NCBI RefSeq assembly: GCF_005222205.1
Contig: NZ_CP032349.1
Location: 186,001-250,000 of the forward strand
DNA: 64,000 bases
DNA from: Azospirillum brasilense
GTDB taxonomy: Bacteria > Pseudomonadota > Alphaproteobacteria > Azospirillales > Azospirillaceae
Direction of reading: 5' to 3'
The position numbers and the translations under genes are program-made. Of this stretch, positions 34,189-41,955 are shown one piece after another. The notes under the pieces are model-generated. The model was not told the origin of the DNA, did not search any database, and saw only the letters and a program-made list of their open reading frames with translations. Position 1 is the first letter of the stretch, and each line of letters begins with the position of its first letter.

Positions 34189-36228
34189 ATGCTCGACCAG
34201 GCCATCACGACGACGCACGACCCTCTGCTCGAATCGCTGACCATCAAGAAGACGGTCTTCCGCAACCGCATCATGAGCACCAGCCACGCCTGCGGCCTGG
34301 AAGAGGACGGGATGCCCAAGGAGGCCTACCGCGCCTACCATGTGGAAAAGGCCCGCGGCGGCATCGCGCTGTCCATGTTCGGCGGGTCGTCCAACGTCGA
34401 CCGCGACAGCCCCAACATCTTCCGCCAACTCAATGCCGGTTCCGACGGGATCATCCCCCACCTGCAGCGCTTCTCCGAGGCCATGCACGCCGAGGGGGCG
34501 GCGCTCATGTGCCAGATCACCCACCTCGGGCGGCGGGCCGACCCCTACGCCCAGGACTGGCTGCCGGCCATCGGACCGTCCGCCCTGCGCGAGACCCTGC
34601 ACCGCGCCATCCCGCGCGAAATGGACGATTACGACATCGAACGCGTGGTGAAAGCCTACGCCGCCGCCGCCCGCCGCTGTTGGGAGGGCGGCCTCGACGG
34701 AATCGAAACGCTCGCGGCTGGTCACATGATCGGCCAGTTCCTCTCGCCCAAGACCAACCAACGCACCGACCGCTTCGGCGGCAGCCTGGAAAACCGCATC
34801 CGCTTCGGTCTCATGGTCCATGAAGCGATCCGCAAGGCGGTCGGCGACGACTTCCTGGTCGGCATGCGTTTCGTCGTCGACGAAGGCATAGACGGCGCCC
34901 TGAAGGCGGACGACTGCATCGCCGCCGCCGAGATCCTCAAGCGGGAAGGGGCGGTCGATTTCTTCAACGCCATCTATGGTTCGATGGACACGGCGCGGGC
35001 CCTGACCGAGGAGAACATGCCCGGCATGGGCACGCGCCTTGCTCCCTGGGTGAGCGCCGTCGGCGCCTTCCGGCGTGAGATCGGGCTTCCGGTGTTCCAT
35101 GCCGCCCGGATTTCCGACATCGCCACCGCCCGCTACGCCGTCAGCGAGGGGATGGTGGACATGGCCGGAATGACGCGCGCGCAGATCGCCGACCCCTATC
35201 TGGTTACGAAGCTGGCGCGCGGCGAGGAGCATCTGATCCGGCCCTGCGTCGGGGCGACGCACTGCCAATCGCCCTACCGCCCCCGCTGCCTGCACAACGC
35301 TGCGACCGGACGCGAGCTTGCCCTGCCGCACGTCGTCCGCCCCACCACCGGTCCACGCCGGCGCGCGGTCGTCGTCGGCGCCGGCCCGGCGGGGCTGGAG
35401 GCGGCGCGCGTGCTGGCGGAGCGTGGCCACGACGTGTCGGTACACGAGGCCGGTGCCGAGGCGGGCGGACAGGTGCGCATCGCGGCCGAAGGGAAGTGGC
35501 GCCGCGACATCATCGGGCTGGTCGACTGGCGGGTGGCGGAACTGGAGCGGCTGGGCGTGACCGTGTCCTACAATGCCTACATGGAAGCCGCCGACGTGCT
35601 CGCGCTCGCGCCGGATCTCGTCATCGTGGCGACGGGCGGACTGCCGCAGACGGAATTCGGCGAAGGGGCGGATCTGGTGGTCCCCTCCTGGGACATCATC
35701 GGGCGCCAGGTTCCGCCGGCGGCGGAAGTCCTGATCTTCGACGGCACCGGCCGCCATCCGGCGCCGCTTGCCGCCGAACGGGCGCATACGGCCGGGTCGA
35801 ATATCCATTACTTCAGCATCGACGGGTTCCTGGCGCAGGAACTCACCTATGCCGAGCGGACCCGGTGGAAGCAGGAGTTCATCCGCATGGGGATCACGCC
35901 CCATCTGGAGCATCGTCTGGTGAAGGTGACGCGCGCCGGCAATCGTTTCGCGGCGACGGTGCTGGATGAGCTGACCCACGACCTGCGTGAGATCCAGGTC
36001 GACCAGGTCATCGTCGAGATGGGGACGGTGCCCATGGACGACCTGTTCGAAGGGTTGCGGAGCCACGCCGGCAACCGCGGAGTCACCGACATTCCGGCCC
36101 TGCTGGCAAACAAGCCGCAACCCATGCGCAACGAAGGGTTCGAGCTGCATCGTATCGGGGATGCCGCCGGCAGTCGGAATGTCCATGCCGCCGTGCTCGA
36201 TGCTCTGCGGCTGGCTCATGTGTGCTGA
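34189..36228 (+). CDS. FMN/FAD oxidoreductase, N-methylproline demethylase (StcD)-like
   Basis: 679 residues in two parts: an old-yellow-enzyme TIM barrel (about 1-370; signature RTDRFGGSLENRIRFG) and an FAD/NAD(P)-binding part (RRAVVVGAGPAGLEAARVLA). Between them the cluster-binding segment reads CVGATHC with one further Cys before HNAATGRE. Trimethylamine dehydrogenase uses four Cys starting CxxC; here the second is Ala, as in N-methylproline (stachydrine pathway) demethylases, which share CVGA and HNAATGRE. The protein probably removes N-methyl groups from a quaternary or tertiary amine. It ends the cluster. The N-methylproline assignment is by resemblance and the true amine is unknown. 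Confidence 0.82.
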   Translation: MLDQAITTTHDPLLESLTIKKTVFRNRIMSTSHACGLEEDGMPKEAYRAYHVEKARGGIALSMFGGSSNVDRDSPNIFRQLNAGSDGIIPHLQRFSEAMHAEGAALMCQITHLGRRADPYAQDWLPAIGPSALRETLHRAIPREMDDYDIERVVKAYAAAARRCWEGGLDGIETLAAGHMIGQFLSPKTNQRTDRFGGSLENRIRFGLMVHEAIRKAVGDDFLVGMRFVVDEGIDGALKADDCIAAAEILKREGAVDFFNAIYGSMDTARALTEENMPGMGTRLAPWVSAVGAFRREIGLPVFHAARISDIATARYAVSEGMVDMAGMTRAQIADPYLVTKLARGEEHLIRPCVGATHCQSPYRPRCLHNAATGRELALPHVVRPTTGPRRRAVVVGAGPAGLEAARVLAERGHDVSVHEAGAEAGGQVRIAAEGKWRRDIIGLVDWRVAELERLGVTVSYNAYMEAADVLALAPDLVIVATGGLPQTEFGEGADLVVPSWDIIGRQVPPAAEVLIFDGTGRHPAPLAAERAHTAGSNIHYFSIDGFLAQELTYAERTRWKQEFIRMGITPHLEHRLVKVTRAGNRFAATVLDELTHDLREIQVDQVIVEMGTVPMDDLFEGLRSHAGNRGVTDIPALLANKPQPMRNEGFELHRIGDAAGSRNVHAAVLDALRLAHVC

Positions 36229-36465
36229 GGCTTCAAAAGCTCAGCGGCCACATCCCTGAGGATTGGTGTAGCAACCGTGCCCGCCTGGAAGAGGGGAACC
36301 GGCACTGTCACACGAACGGTCGAGGCGCGCGATATTCCGTGAGCTTCGGGCGGTCTCACACCGCAGCGGTTGCGGCGTGCCAGTCGGCCACGGCCAGCGG
36401 CCATTGCCTGCGCGTCGACCGGCATGTCGATGCGGGCGCCCTGCGCCGAGTGCTCGCCGTTCTGG

Positions 36466-36612
36466 AGCGCCGATGCCGATGCCGCCTACAGCGAGGCCCT
36501 GACCATCTATCGCGCCCTGTCGGCGAACCAGCCAGACATCTGCTTAAGGAAGGTCGAGCAGATGACGGCCGTATTGGCAATAATCAGGGAAGCCTCTGCC
36601 CCGTCGCGATGA
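36466..36612 (+). pseudogene. Possible fragment of a TPR protein
   Basis: A stretch reading DADAAYSEALTIYRALSANQ looks like one tetratricopeptide unit, followed by a short helix and a stop at 36612. No start or further repeats are visible. The rest of 36229-36667 shows nothing convincing. Probably debris. Confidence 0.3.
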
Positions 36613-36667
36613 TCGCGGAACGGCTTTTCCGGGAAACACGGATCCTCAACCGGCCGTGCCTCTTTTC

Positions 36668-36777
36668 GCCTTTTCGCGACAGCACCAAGGCGGGCGAACC
36701 CGCCCCTATTCCGGCTGCAGCTTGAGCAGCTTCTGTCCTGAAGCGGACACCCAAAACTGGTCTACGGTGTGTCCGCC
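36668..36777 (-). repeat. Dispersed two-hairpin element, copy C
   Basis: Hairpin 1 GGCGGG-CGAA-CCCGCC; hairpin 2 GCGGACAC paired with GTGTCCGC. Compared with copy B the last pair has changed on both sides (T-A to C-G), which keeps the stem. The copy is followed on the minus strand by the CTGTCGCGAAAAGGCG leader but no gene. The stretch 36778-37016 to its right holds no gene I can support. Confidence 0.8.
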
Positions 36778-37016
36778 AACCCTCCATTTCGCAACAGTTC
36801 TCCGCCGGCCTGGCTATGTCTGCCGGAAGTAGGCGATGACGTGGCGCCCCGATCCTGCCCAGCCGACCGGTGTCGATGCGCCGGACACGATCTTCCATCC
36901 CCTCAATGCCCCGTCGAAGTCAAGCCAAGTCGTCCGCGTCAAACTCCTCATCCGTCATGATGAGGATCGCTACGATGATAATTCCTCTCAGCGATTTCGT
37001 TCAATCTGAGGATGCT

Positions 37017-37391
37017 CTAGATTGACTTCCACTCACCTCGCCAATCATACAGCGGGTCTGTTGTGGCATATTCGCGCAAATACGAGATCTTACCATCACG
37101 CAACTTTGCAATGGTTGCTCCATCAAAGGTTCTCTCTTCGCCGCGCAAAGTGTAGTGGAATGTCCATTCGACAATTTCCAAGTCGCCCAGCGACTGCAAA
37201 TCGTGGATTGTCCAGTCGAGGACGCAGCCGTTCTCGGCGAGCCACGTCGAAACCCATTGTTCCACCCAAGCGTGACCGCGGTAGACTGGTCCAAAACTCT
37301 CGATGACGACGCAGTCCGGAGTGAGCGTTGCGAGGATCGCATTCGCGTCCTGCGCGCGCCAGCCAGCGATGTACCGCTCTAATAACATCAT
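37017..37391 (-). CDS. NTF2-like (SnoaL) family protein
   Basis: 124 residues with the cone-shaped alpha+beta barrel pattern: an N-terminal helix (LERYIAGWRAQDANAILATL), TPDCVVIESFGPVYRGH, then long strands with repeated aromatic residues. Members are small-molecule-binding proteins or isomerases. It is 24 bases after the antitoxin gene stop on the same strand, so readthrough from the higBA promoter is possible. The gene has an ordinary start (MM at 37391) and stop. Function unknown. Confidence 0.75.
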   Translation of the reverse strand: MMLLERYIAGWRAQDANAILATLTPDCVVIESFGPVYRGHAWVEQWVSTWLAENGCVLDWTIHDLQSLGDLEIVEWTFHYTLRGEERTFDGATIAKLRDGKISYLREYATTDPLYDWRGEWKSI

Positions 37392-37415
37392 TTATATAAA
37401 CTCCTCGTTTTAGCG

Positions 37416-37727
37416 TCAGGCGGCGTTGAGGGTGGGGATGGTGGCCAGTTCATCCTCCAGCTCGGTGGCGAGGCGGGCCAAATCATAGCGGGCCTGGAGG
37501 TTGACCCAGAGATCCGGCCCATTGCCGCACAGCTTGCCCAGGCGCAGAGCCATAGCCGGGGTCACCGGCGCCTCTTCACGCAGGATGGCGTGCAGGGTCT
37601 GACGAGAGACCTTCAGCAGCTTGGCGACGTCGGACACCGGACGGTCGAGCGCCGGCAGCACGTCCTCGCGCAGGAGGGCGCCGGGGTGCATCGGGGCGAG
37701 GCCCCGCTTCAGAGTGGTGGCGGTCAT
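37416..37727 (-). CDS. higA: HigA-family antitoxin
   Basis: 103 residues. It begins with the HigA hallmark MHPGALLREDVLPAL and has an XRE helix-turn-helix (VSDVAKLLKVSRQTLHAIL) and GNGPDLWVNLQARYDL. It neutralises the toxin encoded just upstream and represses the pair by binding the operator. Its ATG overlaps the toxin stop (TGATG). As in other higBA loci the toxin gene comes first. Confidence 0.93.
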   Translation of the reverse strand: MTATTLKRGLAPMHPGALLREDVLPALDRPVSDVAKLLKVSRQTLHAILREEAPVTPAMALRLGKLCGNGPDLWVNLQARYDLARLATELEDELATIPTLNAA

Positions 37728-38008
37728 CAGTGATAGTCCTCCAGGTCGACGTCGATGGCGTCCGGGGCGTCCCAGGCAAAGGTGATGCGGTAGTTGGCGG
37801 TGACCCGCACCGACCAGCGCTGTGGTGTCCCCTCCAGGCCGTGGAAGTGATAGCCGGGAAGGTTCATGTCCTCGGGCTTGGTCGCAGCGTCCAGCGCCAG
37901 CAGGATGCGGCCGACGCGGGCAACGGCGGCACCCTGCACCGGCAGCTTGTCGGCTTTGCCGGTTTCGAAGTAGCGCCGCAGCGCCTTATTCTGAATGGCG
38001 CGGATCAT
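37727..38008 (-). CDS. higB: HigB-family toxin (RelE-fold mRNA interferase)
   Basis: 93 residues from ATG 38008, where the family motif begins (MIRAIQNKALRRYFETGK). A later GYHFHGLEGTPQRWSVRVTA plus NYRITF carries the basic and aromatic residues of the RelE/HigB active surface. HigB cuts mRNA at the ribosome when HigA is degraded. The upstream in-frame codons to 38035 overlap the operator and are not used in this reading. Confidence 0.92.
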   Translation of the reverse strand: MIRAIQNKALRRYFETGKADKLPVQGAAVARVGRILLALDAATKPEDMNLPGYHFHGLEGTPQRWSVRVTANYRITFAWDAPDAIDVDLEDYH

Positions 38009-38024
38009 GAATGTAATGTACTGC

Positions 38025-38056
38025 TTTACACTCATGGCATCAACGGGAAAGTGTAA
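38025..38056. promoter_or_regulatory. Inverted repeat in the higBA promoter
   Basis: TTACACT (38026-38032) and AGTGTAA (38050-38056) form a 7-bp inverted repeat spaced 17 bases, just upstream of the toxin start, with a further GTTTACA box at about 38064. Likely HigA operator. The remaining 38057-38396 stretch holds no gene I can support. Confidence 0.5.
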
Positions 38057-38469
38057 GGCAGCGGTTTACATTCTTGTCGGGTTCGCGGCTATGCCAAAAC
38101 CGAGCGGTTCCGGCACTGGCCGCCTAAGTGACCCCAAGAGGCTCCAGCCGCTACCGCCTCCACCACGCGCCAACGACCGTTAAAGCTCGCCTCTCCAGCC
38201 CCTGCCGCTCCCAGACGGTGAGGCCTGACGCCCCTCCGCCAGCTTAAAATTCACGCCGATAAAGGGGGCACGCCATAGAACGGGCGAGAATATACGCTAA
38301 GCGGACAAAGCCGGAACATCATGCGGCCAAGAGTTCGGTTGGCGCGCGCAATGGGCGATAGCCGGTCATGCTTGGCACACGGTTCGCGCTCCAGAGGGCA
38401 CTGTCAACTTGTTGATTCTGGCGGTTCTCGAGGGCACGTGTTACCTATGGACGCCCCGGGACCGGGCGA

Positions 38470-38828
38470 TCACGCAGCAACCAGCGGCGCGCCGACGACC
38501 TCGGCCCAGGTGGCGAAGGCCTGGGCTCGGGCGGTGCGGTAGTCGGAGGCGGGACGGCTGTCGCGGCGGAGATGAAAAAGGTTGTTGACCGGGTCGTGGA
38601 TAGAGAGGAAGCGCTGCACTTGGCGGGGTGACTTGAAGCGCTTCATCTGGCGTTCCCGTCGTCGGGTCGGTTGGTGAGAGTTCTCGGCGCGGTTGTTGAG
38701 CCCCTTGTGCTGACGGTGCTCCACCCCCGGCATGATGTCCCGCTTGGCGGCGGCGTAGGACTTCAGCTTATCGGTCACCAGCACTCGCGGCGCGCGGCCC
38801 TGCTTTTTCAGCAATTTGCGGAGCAGGT
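38470..38828 (-). pseudogene. C-terminal part of the IS6-family transposase, cut off by IS66
   Basis: Encodes LVTDKLKSYAAAKRDIMPGV onward, with the second Asp, HKGLNNRAENSHQPTRRRER carrying the catalytic Glu, and the C-terminal helices. Joined with 41388-41757 minus one GCGTACGC copy it gives a 243-codon frame (729 bases) with the intact sequence AKHLRTHLLRKLLKKQ across the junction. The transposase is inactive as it stands. Confidence 0.85.
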
Positions 38829-38927
38829 GCGTACGCCTCCGGTGAGCGCCGCCTTGGCAAAGTAGGGGTCAGCGTCTGAGGTTTGTGTGGCGCGTCATCG
38901 CGCGGACGCAAACGAGTTGCAAACGTC

Positions 38928-39338
38928 ATGGCTTACCAGCGGGTCGAGGTTCTGACGGGAACGGAGCGGCGGCGGACCTACACGCCGGCGGAGAAGGTAC
39001 GGATGGTCGAGGAGGCGTTCCGCCCCGGCGTGGTGGTGACGGAGGCGGCCCACCGGCTGGGCGTGCACGAAAGCCTGCTGTACCGCTGGCGGGGGCTGAT
39101 GAAGGCCACGGGGGCCGTCGTGGCCGAACCGTCCAGCTTCGTCGCGGTGACCATCACGCCGGAGCCGACCCTAACCGAACCGCCGGTCGTGGAGCCCCCT
39201 GGGCCATTGCCGCTTCCGGCCGCGCCGGCCACGCGCCCGGCGGTCCTCGAGGTCATCTTGCCCAGCGGGGCACGCCTGCGTCTGGAAGGGCCGGTCGACC
39301 CGGCTTTGGCGGCGGCTGTCATCGGTGCCCTGGCATGA
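38928..39338 (+). CDS. tnpA: IS66 accessory protein TnpA
   Basis: 136 residues. The helix-turn-helix of the TnpA/Orf1 family (EKVRMVEEAFRPGVVVTEAA, then HRLGVHESLLYRWR) is followed by a proline-rich linker and LPSGARLRLEGPVD. It is required with TnpB for IS66 transposition. Its stop overlaps tnpB as ATGA. Confidence 0.92.
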   Translation: MAYQRVEVLTGTERRRTYTPAEKVRMVEEAFRPGVVVTEAAHRLGVHESLLYRWRGLMKATGAVVAEPSSFVAVTITPEPTLTEPPVVEPPGPLPLPAAPATRPAVLEVILPSGARLRLEGPVDPALAAAVIGALA

Positions 39339-39682
39339 TCCCGGTGCCGAGCGGGGTGCGGGTCTGGCTGGCCACCGGGCACACCGACATGCGCAAGGGC
39401 TGGGCGAGCTTGGCGTTGCTGGTGCAGGAACGCTTCGCCCAAGACCCGCACAGCGGCCATCTCTTCATCTTCCGCGGACGCCGCGGCGATCTGGTGAAGA
39501 TCATCTGGCATGACGGCCAGGGCAGTTGCCTGTTCATGAAGAGGCTGGAGCGGGGCCGTTTCATCTGGCCCACGCCGGCGGACGGCGCGGTATCGATCTC
39601 GGTCGGGCAGATGGGCTATCTGCTCGAAGGCATCGACTGGCGCAATCCGCAGAAGACTTGGCGCCCCGAGACCGCGGGGTGA
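39335..39682 (+). CDS. tnpB: IS66 accessory protein TnpB
   Basis: 115 residues with the Orf2 signature HTDMRKGWASLALLVQE and the later FIFRGRRGDLVKIIWHDGQG and WPTPADG. It is the standard length for TnpB. ATG 39335 overlaps the tnpA stop. Confidence 0.94.
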   Translation: MIPVPSGVRVWLATGHTDMRKGWASLALLVQERFAQDPHSGHLFIFRGRRGDLVKIIWHDGQGSCLFMKRLERGRFIWPTPADGAVSISVGQMGYLLEGIDWRNPQKTWRPETAG

Positions 39683-39761
39683 CTGCGACACGGTGAATCG
39701 ACGGACCGGTTCAGGGGGGATTGCGGCGGTTCGACGGCGCGATCCCAGGTAAACTGGCTCC

Positions 39762-41369
39762 ATGACCGCCACCCTGCCCGACGACATCGCCCGCTTGCGC
39801 GCCGCCTTGGCGCAGGCCGAGGCACGGGCGGACGCGGCGGAAGCCGAAGCGGCCCGGGCCAGGGCGATGGCGTCGAACACCGAGGCGCTGATCGCCAGCC
39901 TGAAGCTGGAAATCGAGAAGCTCCGGCGCGAACTCTACGGCACGCGCTCCGAGCGCAAGGCGCGCCTGCTGGACCAGTTGGAGTTCCAGCTCGAAGAGCT
40001 GGAAGCAACGGCCAGCGAGGACGAACTGGCGGCCGAGCAGGCCGCCGCCAAAACCACCGCGGTGACGGCCTTCACCCGCAAACGGCCATCGCGCCAGCCC
40101 TTTCCCGACCACCTGCCGCGTGAGCGCGTCGTTGTGCCGGCCCCGGCGAGTTGCCCGTGCTGCGGCTCGGACAAGCTGTGCAAGCTGGGCGAGACGATCA
40201 CCGAGACGCTGGAGGTGATCCCGCGCCAGTGGAAGGTGATCCAGACAGTGCGGGAGCGGTTCTCCTGCCGGGCCTGCGAGACGATCAGCCAGCCGCCGGC
40301 GCCGTTCCACGCCACCCCGCGGGGCTGGGCCGGCCCCAACCTGCTGGCCACCGTTCTGTTCGAGAAGTTCGGCCAGCATCAGCCGCTGAACCGGCAAGCC
40401 GAACGCTTCGCGCGCGAGGGCGTGCCGCTCAGCCTGTCCACCCTGGCCGACCAGGTGGGCACCGCCGCCGCGGTGCTGAAGCCGCTGCACGACCTGATCG
40501 CGGCGCATGTGATGGCGGCCGGGCGGCTGCATGGAGACGACACGCCGGTGCCCGTGCTGGCCAAGGGCAAGACCGACACCGGGCGGCTGTGGGTGTATGT
40601 GCGCGATGACCGGCCGTTCGCCGGCCAAGCCCCACCGGCGGCGCTGTTTCACTATTCGCGCGACCGTAAGGGCGAGCATCCCGAACAGCACTTGGCCGGC
40701 TTCACCGGCTGGCTGCAGGCCGATGCGTTCGCCGGCTACAACCGGCTGTACGAGCCCGACCGTCGGCCGGGGCCGATCCATGCCGCGCTGTGCTGGGCGC
40801 ATGCCCGGCGCGGCTTCTTCAAGTTGGCCGACATCGCCGCGAACACCAGACGCGGCAAGGACGCCCCGCCGATCTCACCGCTGGCGCTGGAGGCCGTGAG
40901 GCGCATCGACGCCCTCTTCGATCTCGAGCGCGCCTTGAACGGCAAGCCGGCGGCCGAGCGGCGGGCGGCCCGCCAGGAGCACGGCATCGCCCTGGTAGCC
41001 GCGCTGGAGGGCTGGATGCGGATGGAGCGTGCCCGGCTCTCCCGCCATGCCCCCGTGGCCAAGGCGATGGACTACATGCTGACCCGTTGGGACGGCTTCA
41101 CCCGCTTCCTCGGCGATGGCCGGCTGTGCCTGACGAACAACGCCGCCGAACGCGGCCTGCGCGGGATTGCCTTGGGCAGAAAGGCGTGGCTGTTCTGCGG
41201 CTCCGATCGCGGCGGCCACCGGGCCGCCATCATGTACGGCCTGATCACCACAGCCAAGCTGAACGACGTTGACCCGCAGGCGTGGCTGGCCAATGTGCTG
41301 GCCCGCATCGCAGACCTCCCGCAAAACCGCCTGCCCGAACTGCTGCCCTGGAACTGGAAGCCAGCCTGA
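39762..41369 (+). CDS. tnpC: IS66 transposase TnpC
   Basis: 535 residues. An N-terminal coiled coil (residues 1-80), a zinc-ribbon (CPCCGSDKLCKLGE, then SCRACETI) and the DDE core (HGDDTPVPVLAKGKT; LQADAFAGYNRLYE; NNAAERGLRGIALGRK) are followed by the C-terminal IS66 tail. It is intact and ends 18 bases before the right end of the element. Confidence 0.94.
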   Translation: MTATLPDDIARLRAALAQAEARADAAEAEAARARAMASNTEALIASLKLEIEKLRRELYGTRSERKARLLDQLEFQLEELEATASEDELAAEQAAAKTTAVTAFTRKRPSRQPFPDHLPRERVVVPAPASCPCCGSDKLCKLGETITETLEVIPRQWKVIQTVRERFSCRACETISQPPAPFHATPRGWAGPNLLATVLFEKFGQHQPLNRQAERFAREGVPLSLSTLADQVGTAAAVLKPLHDLIAAHVMAAGRLHGDDTPVPVLAKGKTDTGRLWVYVRDDRPFAGQAPPAALFHYSRDRKGEHPEQHLAGFTGWLQADAFAGYNRLYEPDRRPGPIHAALCWAHARRGFFKLADIAANTRRGKDAPPISPLALEAVRRIDALFDLERALNGKPAAERRAARQEHGIALVAALEGWMRMERARLSRHAPVAKAMDYMLTRWDGFTRFLGDGRLCLTNNAAERGLRGIALGRKAWLFCGSDRGGHRAAIMYGLITTAKLNDVDPQAWLANVLARIADLPQNRLPELLPWNWKPA

Positions 41370-41387
41370 CCGCGGCGCTCACCGGAT

Positions 41388-41757
41388 GCGTACGCAGGTG
41401 CTTGGCCGCCTTGGCATTGCGCCGGCTCTGCACCAGCACATCGAGCACGAAGCCATCGCGGTCGACGCCCCGCCAGAGATACAGCTTCTTGCCAGCGATG
41501 GTCAGGACAACCTCGTCGAGGTGCCACTTGTCGCCGCGCTGGGGAGCACGTCGGCGCAGTTGGTCGGCGATGTCGCGGCCGAACTTCAGGCCCCACTGCC
41601 GCACCGTCTCATAACTGACGAGGATGCCGCGCGCTGCCAGCATCTCCTCGACCATCCGCAGGCTCAGGGGAAAGCGGAAGGACAGCCAGACCGCCGTCGC
41701 GATGACCTCGGCGGGGCAGCGGTAACCAGTATAGCGGTGGTCGGCGCGGGTCGTCAT
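41388..41757 (-). pseudogene. N-terminal part of the IS6-family transposase, cut off by IS66
   Basis: Begins MTTRADHRYTGYRCPAEVIA with the zinc-ribbon/HTH-like start and the first catalytic Asp region (KWHLDEVVLTIAGKKLYLWR). It breaks at HLRT in the GCGTACGC target site and continues at 38828. The start is nearly identical to the second copy at 63932 (one visible codon difference, Cys to Tyr). Confidence 0.87.
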
Positions 41758-41955
41758 GCCGCTCCATATCCCGCCTTCGTCCGATCCCGCAACCCGTCCA
41801 ACGCCAAATTGACGGTGCCGACGTCACCGAAAAGCTCTTCCGCTCACGGGACGAGGGCGGCTTCTGAGCAGGAAATTTGGTCCCCATTTCCCGGATTAGA
41901 TGTTCTCCCGCCGTGCGTTGCATCATTGTCGTCGGGAACAAGGACCATGTGCCGT

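Larger units (their letters stand above)
38837..41387 (+). mobile_element. IS66-family insertion sequence, complete
   Basis: 2551 bp. The ends read TCCGGTGAGCGCCG inward on both sides. GCGTACGC stands at 38829-38836 and at 41388-41395, the 8-bp target duplication of this family; here it is itself a palindrome. It carries the three standard genes tnpA, tnpB and tnpC, all intact. Confidence 0.92.
38397..41819 (-). mobile_element. IS6-family insertion sequence, interrupted by IS66
   Basis: The left end GGCACTGTCAACTTG and the right end (read inward) GGCACCGTCAATTTGG are imperfect IS6-type terminal repeats. Without the inner IS66 and one 8-bp duplication the element is 864 bp, the normal IS6 size. 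The flanking octamers (CTCCAGAG on the left, GACGTCAC on the right) differ, so it did not arrive by a simple insertion at this site, or the region was later rearranged. A second copy in opposite orientation starts at 63870. Confidence 0.82.

Noticed and set aside
34180-36219. 679-codon minus-strand frame exactly opposite the N-demethylase-like gene
   Set aside because: It mirrors the flavoprotein gene codon for codon; the plus strand holds all family motifs.
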